Below, in pieces: positions 35,481 through 44,100 of a stretch of DNA of 64,000 nucleotides (position 1 is its first letter; every line of letters starts with the position of its first letter). A model generated the notes under the pieces. It did not search any database, was not told the DNA's origin, and was given only the letters and a program-made list of their open reading frames with translations. The stretch lies in the NCBI RefSeq assembly GCF_012516395.1, contig NZ_CP051206.1, forward strand, positions 2,896,501-2,960,500, in the 5' to 3' direction. This DNA comes from Dolichospermum flos-aquae CCAP 1403/13F. Its GTDB lineage: Bacteria; Cyanobacteriota; Cyanobacteriia; Cyanobacteriales; Nostocaceae. Position numbers and translations under genes: made by a program.

Positions 35481-38400
35481 CTAGAAGACAGTGGTGAAAT
35501 CCGAACTGTTAAGAACACTGATATTGACGTTATTCAAAGTTGCTAGAAGTGAGCCATCACTGGTGAGTTTAATTTGAGCATTAGCAGCACTTTGAACAAA
35601 AGACACAGCACCAAAGCTGAAGCCCAACTTGTCAATCCCATCCTCGTAGTCGCGGATGGTATCAGCCCCGTTACCTGGTTCAAGGACAAAGATATCAGCA
35701 CCTGCGTTACCCCAAAGGTTGTCATTACCAGCACCACCATAGAGCGTGTCATTTCCATTACCGCCATAAAGTAAGTCGTTGCCAGCACCACCATAAAGGA
35801 AGTCATTATTGTCTTCTCCATAGAGTCGGTCACTGCCTAAGCCACCGGAGAGCGTGTCATTACCAGCACCACCATAAAGGAAGTCATTACCAGTACCACC
35901 CCAAATGTTGTCATTACCAGCGTTGGCGTAAACTGTGACGACTCCTGTTCTCGCACTGGCATTAATAGTATCGTCACCAGAGCCTGTTGTATAGGTAGCT
36001 ACTTCTGAACCTGCGGAGGCTGTAATTGTTTGCCCAGCATTACTGCTGCTCAAATCTTGGCTAACGGTGGCAGCAGCAACGTTAATTGAGAAATTGGTGG
36101 ACACATTTCCCACACCGTCAGATGCTTGGACAGCGATCGCAAAAGTACCAGTACTGCTAGGAGTTCCGGTCAGGGTGCGAGTATTGGCATTAAAGGACAG
36201 CCACGCGGGAAGTCCAGATGTGCTGAAAGTGAGTGGTTTCCCTTCAGGATCACTAAAGATATTGGTTGGTAAGGTGTAGGTGAAGGCTTGACCGTTTTCC
36301 CCACGTTGGGAGGGAATTAAATTGCTGACGATGGGTGCTTCATTGACATCATTAATATTGATAGTCAAAGCCTTGTCGAAGGTCAGACCAATATTGTCGG
36401 TGGTTCTCACCCGGATGCTGTAACTGGATTTGGTCTCAAAATCTGGGGAGGCGTTAATTTGCAGTTGATTCCCACTAATGGTGAAGGAACTGTCATCGGT
36501 TGCACCTGTACCACTAACTAAGCTGTAGGTAAAGGTGTTACCTGTATCTGGGTCTGTGCTGGAGAACGTGCCAATCACTGAGTTGGCTGCAATATTCTCG
36601 TTGACGTTGGTAGCACTTAATGCCAGATTTGTGGGAGCTTCGTTGAGGTCATTAACGTTGATAGTCAAAGCCTTATCGAAGGTCAAACCACCATTGTCGC
36701 TAGTTCTCACCCGGATGCTGTAACTAGACTTAGCTTCAAAATTTGGGGAAGCATTAATCAGTAATTGATTCCCGTTAATAGTGAAAGCTGCATTGTCATT
36801 TGTGCCAGGAACAAAGCTATAGGTAAAAGTATCGCCGATAGTCGGGTCAGTCGTGCTAAAAGTCCCGACTACGCTATTGGCAGTGACATTTTCATTCGTG
36901 CTGGTCGCACTTAAAGTCACGTTGCTAGGAGGGTCATAACTTTGAATCGTTAGCACCGCATTGGGCTGCTTAGTTCCCACTAAACTGCCAGTGCTGGGAT
37001 TTGCTAGGCTCAGGTTGACAGTTTCGTTGGGTTCTACATTCGTATCCCCAGCAACGGGAATCTGCACATCCTTGTAAGTTTCACCAGGAGCGAAGGTAAC
37101 AGTAATTGGTGTATTGATGTAGTCCGCTTGATAAGCTTTGTAGGTGTCAGGATTGAAAAGTGCTTGCAATTGTCCACCGGCTGCCAGTTCCCCAGAAATG
37201 CCGTAATGGGCTTGGGTATCAAGTAAAAACCAACCAGGACCAAGGATATCTTGAGCATCAATAATCCCAGATGATTCCTCATTGTTGTTGAATGGTGCAG
37301 TTGCAGCAACCCCAATATCACCGAATCGATCCGGATCATGTTTAGCCAGCAGTTTTAATGTGTCAGTAGCGATGTCGTACTGCCAAATTTTGCCATTGTG
37401 AGCAGCACCCCCCACATCTTCTTGAAGGAGAATATGACCATATTTATCAACGGTCATGTTGTCGAACATATTGACTTTTACTCCATTGACTATATCTCCA
37501 TCAATAAGTAGGTCAATTGTACCACCTGCATCAGGGTTGGTAATATCGGTGAAATTCAAGCGCCAGAGACGGGTACGCCCAACCTGAGTACCAGTGCCAT
37601 CGCTTACTTCATCAATCCGGTCTGCGGTCACGAAAAAGTATTGACTAGGATTGAGGGGATTCCATGCGCCATCTTCAGGACGAAGGAAGGAGGTGGCAGT
37701 CGTGCTGCTAAGGGTGAAAGCAGTTCCGTTCGCGGGAGTGGCTGGTGCAACCGTAGCCCCACGAGACGTTGAGCCTTCAGTCATCATGCCAGCTACGTTC
37801 ACAAATTTAAGCGTGCCATTGGTCAAACCAGCTTTATCAATCTCAGTCCCAGTATTTTGCTTAGTACCCACATAAACCGCAACAGATTGACGCATGAGTC
37901 CCGTACCACCATCGTTGTTGCCGATTACGATGGTTTTATCTTGGGCGAAGGGATTGGCCAGGGCATTTTCCCAACCACCAACACCGGTTAACCCTGAGCC
38001 ATTGGTGGAGAGATTGAACTTGCCGAGGATGTATGTATTTCCCTTATTAGCACCAGTAGCGACTGTAGCTAGTGCATAACCAGTAGAACCGGCTTCTTCG
38101 CCATTCAGGAAAATCCGCGCTTGAGAACCAAGTCCAGTAGCGGCGTTATAGTAAGCCGTAGGCGCAGCGAGATCCGCAGAACAAAGTGCTGTAAAGGCAA
38201 TTCCATTTAGGTTAGCTGCATTGTTAGGGGTGGTATTAGAACTTTGGGTAACAGCATTCCAGTTGTAAACATTTTGAATCAGATCGCTACCACTCACAAC
38301 CGACAAATTGGACTTATTAATCACCCAACTAGAAACGAATGCACCTTTACCACCATGAGCGCGGGTAATGCCGCTAGTGCTGCCAATTTCTTGGTTCATC

Positions 38401-38789
38401 AATAAGGTGAATGTACCATCACCGTTGTCAAATGCTCCCAAACCATCGGGAACACCCACCATCTTATAGGGTGTACCGTCGGGTTTGTTGTTGACTGAAT
38501 CTCCAACAGTGAGGATGGATTTCACACTAACACCCGATCCTGGTGTTGTGGGGATCATATAAGGGGTAGCAGAACTGCTGAGTCCTTTGCTTGTATCTAC
38601 AGTGGGAGCAGCAGCACTACCTTTGGCTGTACCATCACTTAATAGCAGTTGTACCGTACTGATATTGCTAAGATCGCCTTGACGAGTAATTCTGACCGTT
38701 GCGCTGTTAGAGAAACCCGCCGTATTGCCTTCAGTGACGCTATAGCTGCCTGTACTAAAATCCACAGTTGTAACAGGATTAACTGGCAT
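35481..38789 (-). CDS. extracellular PhoX-like phosphatase with Calx-beta, cadherin-like and RTX repeats
   Basis: 1102 residues without signal peptide. Order: Calx-beta-like start (SVTEGNTAGFSNSATVRITR), a DUF839/PhoX-type catalytic domain (~75-535; GAFDNGDGTFTLLMNQEIG, FLRPEDGAWNPLNPSQYFFV, GRTRLWRLNF), a Calx-beta (VTFAPGETYKDVQIPVAGD), two cadherin-like repeats (NVTLSATSTNENVTANSVVG), a He_PIG Ig-like domain (FSDPEGKPLTFSTSGLPAWL) and RTX nonapeptides (GGAGNDLLYGGNGNDTLYGG) that bind Ca2+ and serve type I export. PhoX enzymes are Ca/Fe-dependent phosphatases freeing phosphate from organic esters. The cadherin-like DNA is almost the same as in the nuclease gene at 41115. A Pho box was sought upstream but not convincingly found. 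Confidence 0.88.
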   Translation of the reverse strand: MPVNPVTTVDFSTGSYSVTEGNTAGFSNSATVRITRQGDLSNISTVQLLLSDGTAKGSAAAPTVDTSKGLSSSATPYMIPTTPGSGVSVKSILTVGDSVNNKPDGTPYKMVGVPDGLGAFDNGDGTFTLLMNQEIGSTSGITRAHGGKGAFVSSWVINKSNLSVVSGSDLIQNVYNWNAVTQSSNTTPNNAANLNGIAFTALCSADLAAPTAYYNAATGLGSQARIFLNGEEAGSTGYALATVATGANKGNTYILGKFNLSTNGSGLTGVGGWENALANPFAQDKTIVIGNNDGGTGLMRQSVAVYVGTKQNTGTEIDKAGLTNGTLKFVNVAGMMTEGSTSRGATVAPATPANGTAFTLSSTTATSFLRPEDGAWNPLNPSQYFFVTADRIDEVSDGTGTQVGRTRLWRLNFTDITNPDAGGTIDLLIDGDIVNGVKVNMFDNMTVDKYGHILLQEDVGGAAHNGKIWQYDIATDTLKLLAKHDPDRFGDIGVAATAPFNNNEESSGIIDAQDILGPGWFLLDTQAHYGISGELAAGGQLQALFNPDTYKAYQADYINTPITVTFAPGETYKDVQIPVAGDTNVEPNETVNLSLANPSTGSLVGTKQPNAVLTIQSYDPPSNVTLSATSTNENVTANSVVGTFSTTDPTIGDTFTYSFVPGTNDNAAFTINGNQLLINASPNFEAKSSYSIRVRTSDNGGLTFDKALTINVNDLNEAPTNLALSATNVNENIAANSVIGTFSSTDPDTGNTFTYSLVSGTGATDDSSFTISGNQLQINASPDFETKSSYSIRVRTTDNIGLTFDKALTININDVNEAPIVSNLIPSQRGENGQAFTYTLPTNIFSDPEGKPLTFSTSGLPAWLSFNANTRTLTGTPSSTGTFAIAVQASDGVGNVSTNFSINVAAATVSQDLSSSNAGQTITASAGSEVATYTTGSGDDTINASARTGVVTVYANAGNDNIWGGTGNDFLYGGAGNDTLSGGLGSDRLYGEDNNDFLYGGAGNDLLYGGNGNDTLYGGAGNDNLWGNAGADIFVLEPGNGADTIRDYEDGIDKLGFSFGAVSFVQSAANAQIKLTSDGSLLATLNNVNISVLNSSDFTTVF

Positions 38790-39111
38790 AAATAAAATTC
38801 CCTAAAATGTAAGTAGGTAAACAGAAAAGTTTAAAGGTATGTGACGAAATGTAAATTAAATGAATGCCTTGCAAATAGGTTGTTTTACGGTTTTCACAAA
38901 ACTAAACATATATCGTTTTTATTATGTTTACAAGAAAGACTGGGAAGTTTGAAAGCCCCTGAGTAAGCATTGCGTAGCAATGCCTTAGGTGCTTTTAGAC
39001 AGGGGATGAAAAGCGACTCAGGTGGTTTTAACCACCGTCAAGATTTTGCCAAGCGCAATACATTTAGCCATCTTCAACCAACTATAGTAGTATAAGACAG
39101 GAGGTGAAAGG

Positions 39112-40227
39112 ATGCTAGTTTTTGAGTTTAAAGCTTACGGAAAGTCAGCGCAAATAACAGCAATAGATGACGCGATTCGGACTGCACAGTTCATTCGTAA
39201 TAGCTGCATTCGGCTATGGATGGATGTTCAAGGTACAGGTAAAAACGACTTGCAGAAATATTGTGCTGTACTTGCGGCTAATTTCCCTTTTGCTAATGAA
39301 CTCAATTCAATGGCTAGACAATCTTCTGCTGAACGAGCATGGGCTGCTATCACTCGGTTTTATAATAATTGCAAGAAAGGCATTCCTGGTTTAAAGGGAT
39401 ATCCTCAATTCCAAAAAGATTGTCGTTCTGTCGAATACAAAACATCAGGATGGAAGCTTGCTTTGAATCGTAAATCCATCACTTTCACTGATAAAAAAGG
39501 CATTGGGCGGTTAAAACTTAAAGGGACTCGTGACCTCCATTTCTACCAAATTAACCAAATAAAACGGGTAAGATTGGTAAAACGGGCTGATGGTTATTAT
39601 TGTCAATTTTGTATTGATGTCAACCGTCAAGAAAATATAGAACCATCGGGAAATACAATTGGTTTAGATGTAGGTTTGAAAGAATACTACACTGATTCTC
39701 ATGGGGTGATGGTGGAGAATCCGAAATTTCTCCGTGCAGGGGAAAAGGTTCTTAAACGTTCACAACGCCGTGTTTCCAGAAAGGTCAAAGGCTCAAAAAA
39801 TCGGGGCAAAGCTAGACAGATTTTAGGAAAACGCCACCTCAAAATAAGTAGGCAACGTAAAGACCATGCTGTAAAATTAGCACGGTGCGTAGTTCAGTCT
39901 AACGACTTGATAGCCTATGAAGATTTGAGAATTAAAAATCTGGTGAAAAATCATTGTTTAGCTAAGTCTATCAACGACGCATCTTGGTATCAGTTTCGTG
40001 TCTGGCTTGAATATTTTGGCAAAGTATTTAAGAGAGTCACGGTGGCAGTAAATCCACAATATACAAGCCTTGAATGCTCTAGCTGTGGTGAAGTTGTGAA
40101 GAAAACTCTATCTACTAGGACACACGTTTGTCAGTGTGGGTGTGTGATGGATAGAGATGAGAATGCAGCTAGAAATATCCTTAGTCGAGGATTGAGTATG
40201 GTTACTGAGCCTGTCGAAGTACCGTAG
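39112..40227 (+). CDS. tnpB: RNA-guided endonuclease TnpB family protein
   Basis: 371 residues. RuvC-like catalytic residues are visible: D in NTIGLDVGLKEYYTD, E in IAYEDLRIKNLV and D in CVMDRDENAARNIL. The zinc ribbon is CSSCGEVV ... HVCQCG with four Cys. The N-terminal helical domain begins MLVFEFKAYGKSAQ with Arg-rich RTAQFIRNSC. TnpB proteins cut DNA guided by omega-RNA made from the element's right end, helping the transposon persist. It seems intact. A GGAGGTGAAAGG ribosome-binding site precedes the ATG. The last residues (VTEPVEVP) come from a dispersed TGAGCCTGTCGAAGTACC repeat. Confidence 0.92.
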   Translation: MLVFEFKAYGKSAQITAIDDAIRTAQFIRNSCIRLWMDVQGTGKNDLQKYCAVLAANFPFANELNSMARQSSAERAWAAITRFYNNCKKGIPGLKGYPQFQKDCRSVEYKTSGWKLALNRKSITFTDKKGIGRLKLKGTRDLHFYQINQIKRVRLVKRADGYYCQFCIDVNRQENIEPSGNTIGLDVGLKEYYTDSHGVMVENPKFLRAGEKVLKRSQRRVSRKVKGSKNRGKARQILGKRHLKISRQRKDHAVKLARCVVQSNDLIAYEDLRIKNLVKNHCLAKSINDASWYQFRVWLEYFGKVFKRVTVAVNPQYTSLECSSCGEVVKKTLSTRTHVCQCGCVMDRDENAARNILSRGLSMVTEPVEVP

Positions 40228-40412
40228 GGCATACGGGAACTTTCATGCTAGACACTTCGACTAAGTGTTACAGTGAGCCTGTCGAACTGCTCAGTGCAAG
40301 CATGAGCAACGCTTTAGGAGATGAGTCCTCTACTCAGGCTGGAGAGATCCTGTCTGAGCAAGTCATGTCTTTGATTAAAGAATCCCCGCGTCTTTAGACC
40401 GGGGAGTGTCAA
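40228..40412 (+). ncRNA. candidate omega-RNA (reRNA) scaffold of TnpB
   Basis: From the tnpB stop to the right end the sequence is rich in stems: CAGTGAGCCTGTCGAACTGC and, at the end, CCCCGCGTCTTTAGACCGGGG followed by AGTGTCAA. In known TnpB systems the RNA ends at this boundary and the next ~16-20 bases serve as guide; here these would be 40413-40432, inside the PFE-CTERM gene. Folding is by eye; expression unknown. Confidence 0.5.
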
Positions 40413-40989
40413 GCCTTTGCCGTTGCCGATAAAAACCCATTAAGCCTAAAATTGGTAATACTGTTAATGGGGCTACAGGCGAAGATTCAAAGGGTACGGG
40501 AGTTGCATTTAAACTACCAGTAACGCCGCTATCATTATTGAACTGACCAGTGAAATCTGTAAAAGTAATACCATTGGTTGATGTGGATTCTAGAAGATAC
40601 CCAGAGTCAAGACCAATAGAAAAACCTGTACTAGTGAGCGGATCGCCAAATTGTAGTACCTTTCCGCTATTGGTGTCGTAAATGAAATTAAAATTCGGAG
40701 AAGAGGTAGGGCTATTGAGATCCGACAAATTGTAGGTTACTGGTGGGTTATTTCCATAATCAGTAAAGGTAACATTAAAAGCTGTGATACTATTAATACC
40801 ATTCACCGTTCCAATCAGTCCATCATTATTTGCAGTTCCCTCAAATGTTCCCGTTAATTTGGTTCCAGAATTACCAGTCCAACTAAGGTTAAAACTTATG
40901 GCATAAGCCGATGGTACAAGACCAAAAGTCATGACCATGGTAAATAATGAAAATTGAACCAAATGACGAACTGTATTTTGTAATTTCAT
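40375..40989 (-). CDS. exported PFE-CTERM protein (paralogue 2), C-terminus replaced by IS end
   Basis: 204 residues: signal peptide (FSLFTMVMTFGLVPSAYA), beta-rich domain (ISFNLSWTGNSGTKLTGTF ... NFNFIYDTNSGKVLQFGDP ... TGFSIGLDSGYLL), then VPFESSPVAPLTVLPILGLM and FYRQRQRLDTPRSKDAGIL. The motifs FNF, GDP and GFSIG are shared with the paralogue at 34578. The final ~13 residues (LDTPRSKDAGIL) are translated from the right end of the TnpB element, so the native tail after the anchor helix was lost. The anchor itself is kept and the protein may still work. ATG is preceded by GAGGAGATCGC on the coding strand. Confidence 0.82.
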   Translation of the reverse strand: MKLQNTVRHLVQFSLFTMVMTFGLVPSAYAISFNLSWTGNSGTKLTGTFEGTANNDGLIGTVNGINSITAFNVTFTDYGNNPPVTYNLSDLNSPTSSPNFNFIYDTNSGKVLQFGDPLTSTGFSIGLDSGYLLESTSTNGITFTDFTGQFNNDSGVTGSLNATPVPFESSPVAPLTVLPILGLMGFYRQRQRLDTPRSKDAGIL

Positions 40990-41114
40990 GATTGCGATCT
41001 CCTCAGATAACTAACTAATATTGAATTGCCTAATGAATTTGATTAAAACGCCTTCAATTCATCTAATACAATGATTTCAGGCGTTTTTAATCTTCAATTT
41101 GTTATTCTTGTCTG

Positions 41115-44100
41115 TTAAAAGCCACTATGAAAATTGGCAGCAGTAAGCTGACCGGGGGTTACATTCAGCAATCGCATCAACTCCACCCCATCAGGACCAA
41201 ATACCTTCGTATTAGTTGTTCCTAAGGCAGAAACTGTAACATCAGTGGTTGAGTTACCCGTACCGAAAGTGAGCGTTCCAGACAGTCCCAAGTAATCATT
41301 TACAGGCGTAAAGTCATTGGCAATGTCAAATCCCTTACCTTGTTCTAGGACAAAGGTATCTCTACCCAGTCCTCCGTAAAGATTGTCGTTGCCAAGTCCA
41401 CCATAGAGAATGTCATCACCCGCACCACCATAGATGCGATCGTTACCCGCACCACCATAGATAGTGTCGTTGCCATCGCCTCCTTGTATATAGTCAGCAG
41501 CAGAACCACCATAAATTGTGTCAGCACCTGCGCTACCGACAATATTAGTTGGAGTCGTGCTAGTGCTGAAGTCTATTACACCAGTTAAGCCCGTGCTGAT
41601 CTTTGTTCCCGTTCTGACGACAACATCAAAGTTGGTACTGGTTGTATGTCCGTAACCATCATTGACAGAAACGCCTATCGTATTTGTACCCAATGTATTT
41701 GCTGTTCCTGTAAATGTTTTGGTAGTGGGGCTAAAAGTCAACCAACTGGGCAGTCCAGACGCGCTGTAAGTGAGAGCATCTCCTTCTGGATCTGAGAAGA
41801 CATTATTGGGAATGGTGTAGTTAAAGACACTGGTGTTATCTACTGTCTGTAAGGGAATCGGTGTATTGATAACTGGCGCTTCGTTGAGGTCATTAACGTT
41901 GATAGTCAAAGCCTTATCGAAGGTCAGTCCACCATTGTCGGTGGTTCTCACCCGGATGTTGTAAATGGATTTGGTCTCAAAATTTGGGGAAGCCTTGATT
42001 TGCAGTTGATTCTGGCTAATAGTGAAAGCTGCATTGTCATTAGTGCCAGGAACAAAGCTATAGGTGAAAGTATCGCCGATAGTCGGGTCAGTAGTGCTAA
42101 AAGTCCCGACTAGGCTATTGGCAGTGACATTTTCATTCGTGCTGGTCGCACTTAAAGTCACGTTGCTAGGGGCGCTATTAAGATTTAGTCCTACCAATAC
42201 TGGATCATGATCAGAAGCACGGAATTGGTCAGCATTGTATAAACTGATGATTTGCCCTGCTGACTTAAACTCAGTATTGTAATCTAAAACCGTAGGTTCA
42301 TCGGCATTAATGTGCCATTTTTCTGCTCCTGTAACTTGGGTGGCTAAACTGTTGTTACCTAAAGCATGATCAAGCGCACCTACTTGTCCATCAAAAACGT
42401 AGGAATAAGAGGTATTGGATAACAGGTTGCCATATCCAGCGCTGGCTAAGGTTGTAATGGGGTCTTCTTGGGCATAGGCGTTGAAGTCTCCCAACAGTAA
42501 ATAATCAGCGTCATTGGTGCCTGTGGGTTTTGTGGCTAACCATTGTGCTAAATCCTGTGCTTGACGGGTGCGAGTGCCATTAGATAAACCTTGACCATCT
42601 CCAGCGTCAGCATCACCAACACCACCAGAACTAGAACCTTTAGATTTGAAGTGATTGACAACGGCGGTAAATAGTTCACCAGTGGAGATTTGTTGGAATG
42701 TTTGCGCTAGGGGTTTACGTCCAACTACGTCAAATGCACCAGTACCGTAATTATCGGGCATAGTTGCCGCAGCACCAACTGGGGTAACTTTGCTAGACTT
42801 GTAAATTAATCCTACAGCGATCGCATCACTTCCCAAACTAGCGTCAGGATTAATAAAGGCATAAGTACCAGCGCCAGCAATCGCATTTAATCCATTAATT
42901 AAATCCTGAATTGCACTGGTAGAACCATAACCATCATTTTCTATCTCCATTAATCCCATCACATCAGCGCCGGAATTAATAATGGCTTGGATAATTTTGT
43001 CGCGCTGACGATTAAACTCAGTTACATTGTTAGCACCTCTAGGAGTCGGGAAACCTCCACCAGTCCCATTACCATTGAAATAGTTGAGAACGTTAAAACT
43101 AGCTACTTTGAGCGTACCACCCACTGCGGGAGGAGTATTTGGGCGGGCATTGCTGGGAGTAAAGTTAACACCTGTAGAGGTTTGGATACGATACCCTTCA
43201 AAACGCTCATCTAAAATTCCCGTAATATTAGCAACAGTATCACCACTGCGGAGGGTATTAGCAGCACTGAGAGGATTACCACCACGACCGAAAATGGTGG
43301 GGTCTAAGTTTTGAGTCCCGCTACCGTCATCTAAGTAGATTTTGCGTTTGGCAATATCAGCTTGATATGCTGCGTACCCACTCACACTAGCCGCATTAAA
43401 TTGAGTATATTGGTCAAGTCGGGCATCTGTTCCCGCTTGGTTACTAGACCCATCAGCCGCCAAAACTACTTGACCAAAACGTCCTAATTGGTAATTTTCG
43501 GTAACGGTGAGGTTGCCACTGCCAGCACTAATATTAACTAACATCCCTTCATAGCGTTCTAAATCACTAACGCTAGTAACGGGTAACTGAATATTAACTG
43601 CTGTGGGTAATATGCTTGCTCCCAAATTCGCAACAGTTCCCGAAGTGATATCCAGTTGAGTTAAACTGCTGATATTGCCATTGCTGGTGCTAGTAAATTC
43701 CTTAACAGTTCCAGTGATGCGAACTTTATCGCCGACGTTACCTGTAAATTTCCCTGATGGGTCATAAACAAAGATTGCTTCTGATGTAGCAGAGTTACCA
43801 TCACCATCAGCATCTTCTTCTTGAACGTAGAAGCCGTTGAGTTTGGTAGCACCTAGAAAAGCACGAGTAACAATACCTTCAATGGTTTGTGTTCCACCAA
43901 AAGCAGAGTTAAAAGTTGAGCCGGTTCCTTGAATATCACTGACATAAGTCGGTGGCTTGATTTCAAATACTGCAACGGTCTTACTAACTTCGTTAGCGGT
44001 AACTAACAGAGGTTTACCTGTGGGACTATCTGCGGCAGAAATAAAGGTTAATCCTTCAATGGCAACATCTTCGGGTGTGTTGATATACTGGATAAATTTG

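Larger units (their letters stand above)
38951..40412 (+). mobile_element. TnpB-only IS200/IS605-type (IS1341-like) element
   Basis: The left end has a stem CATTGC/GCAATG (38960-38985) inside AAGCCCC ... CAGGGGATGAAA, then GGTGGTT/AACCACC. The right end closes with CCCCG ... CGGGG (40384-40404) and GTGTCAA. A single tnpB lies between; there is no tnpA. The right end lies inside the coding end of the minus-strand gene 40375-40989. Boundaries are read from symmetry and may be off by a few bases. Confidence 0.75.

Noticed and set aside
38790-38950. Pho box upstream of the PhoX-like gene
   Set aside because: Only weak TTTACCT/CTTACAT-like words on the minus strand with wrong spacing; not enough to call.
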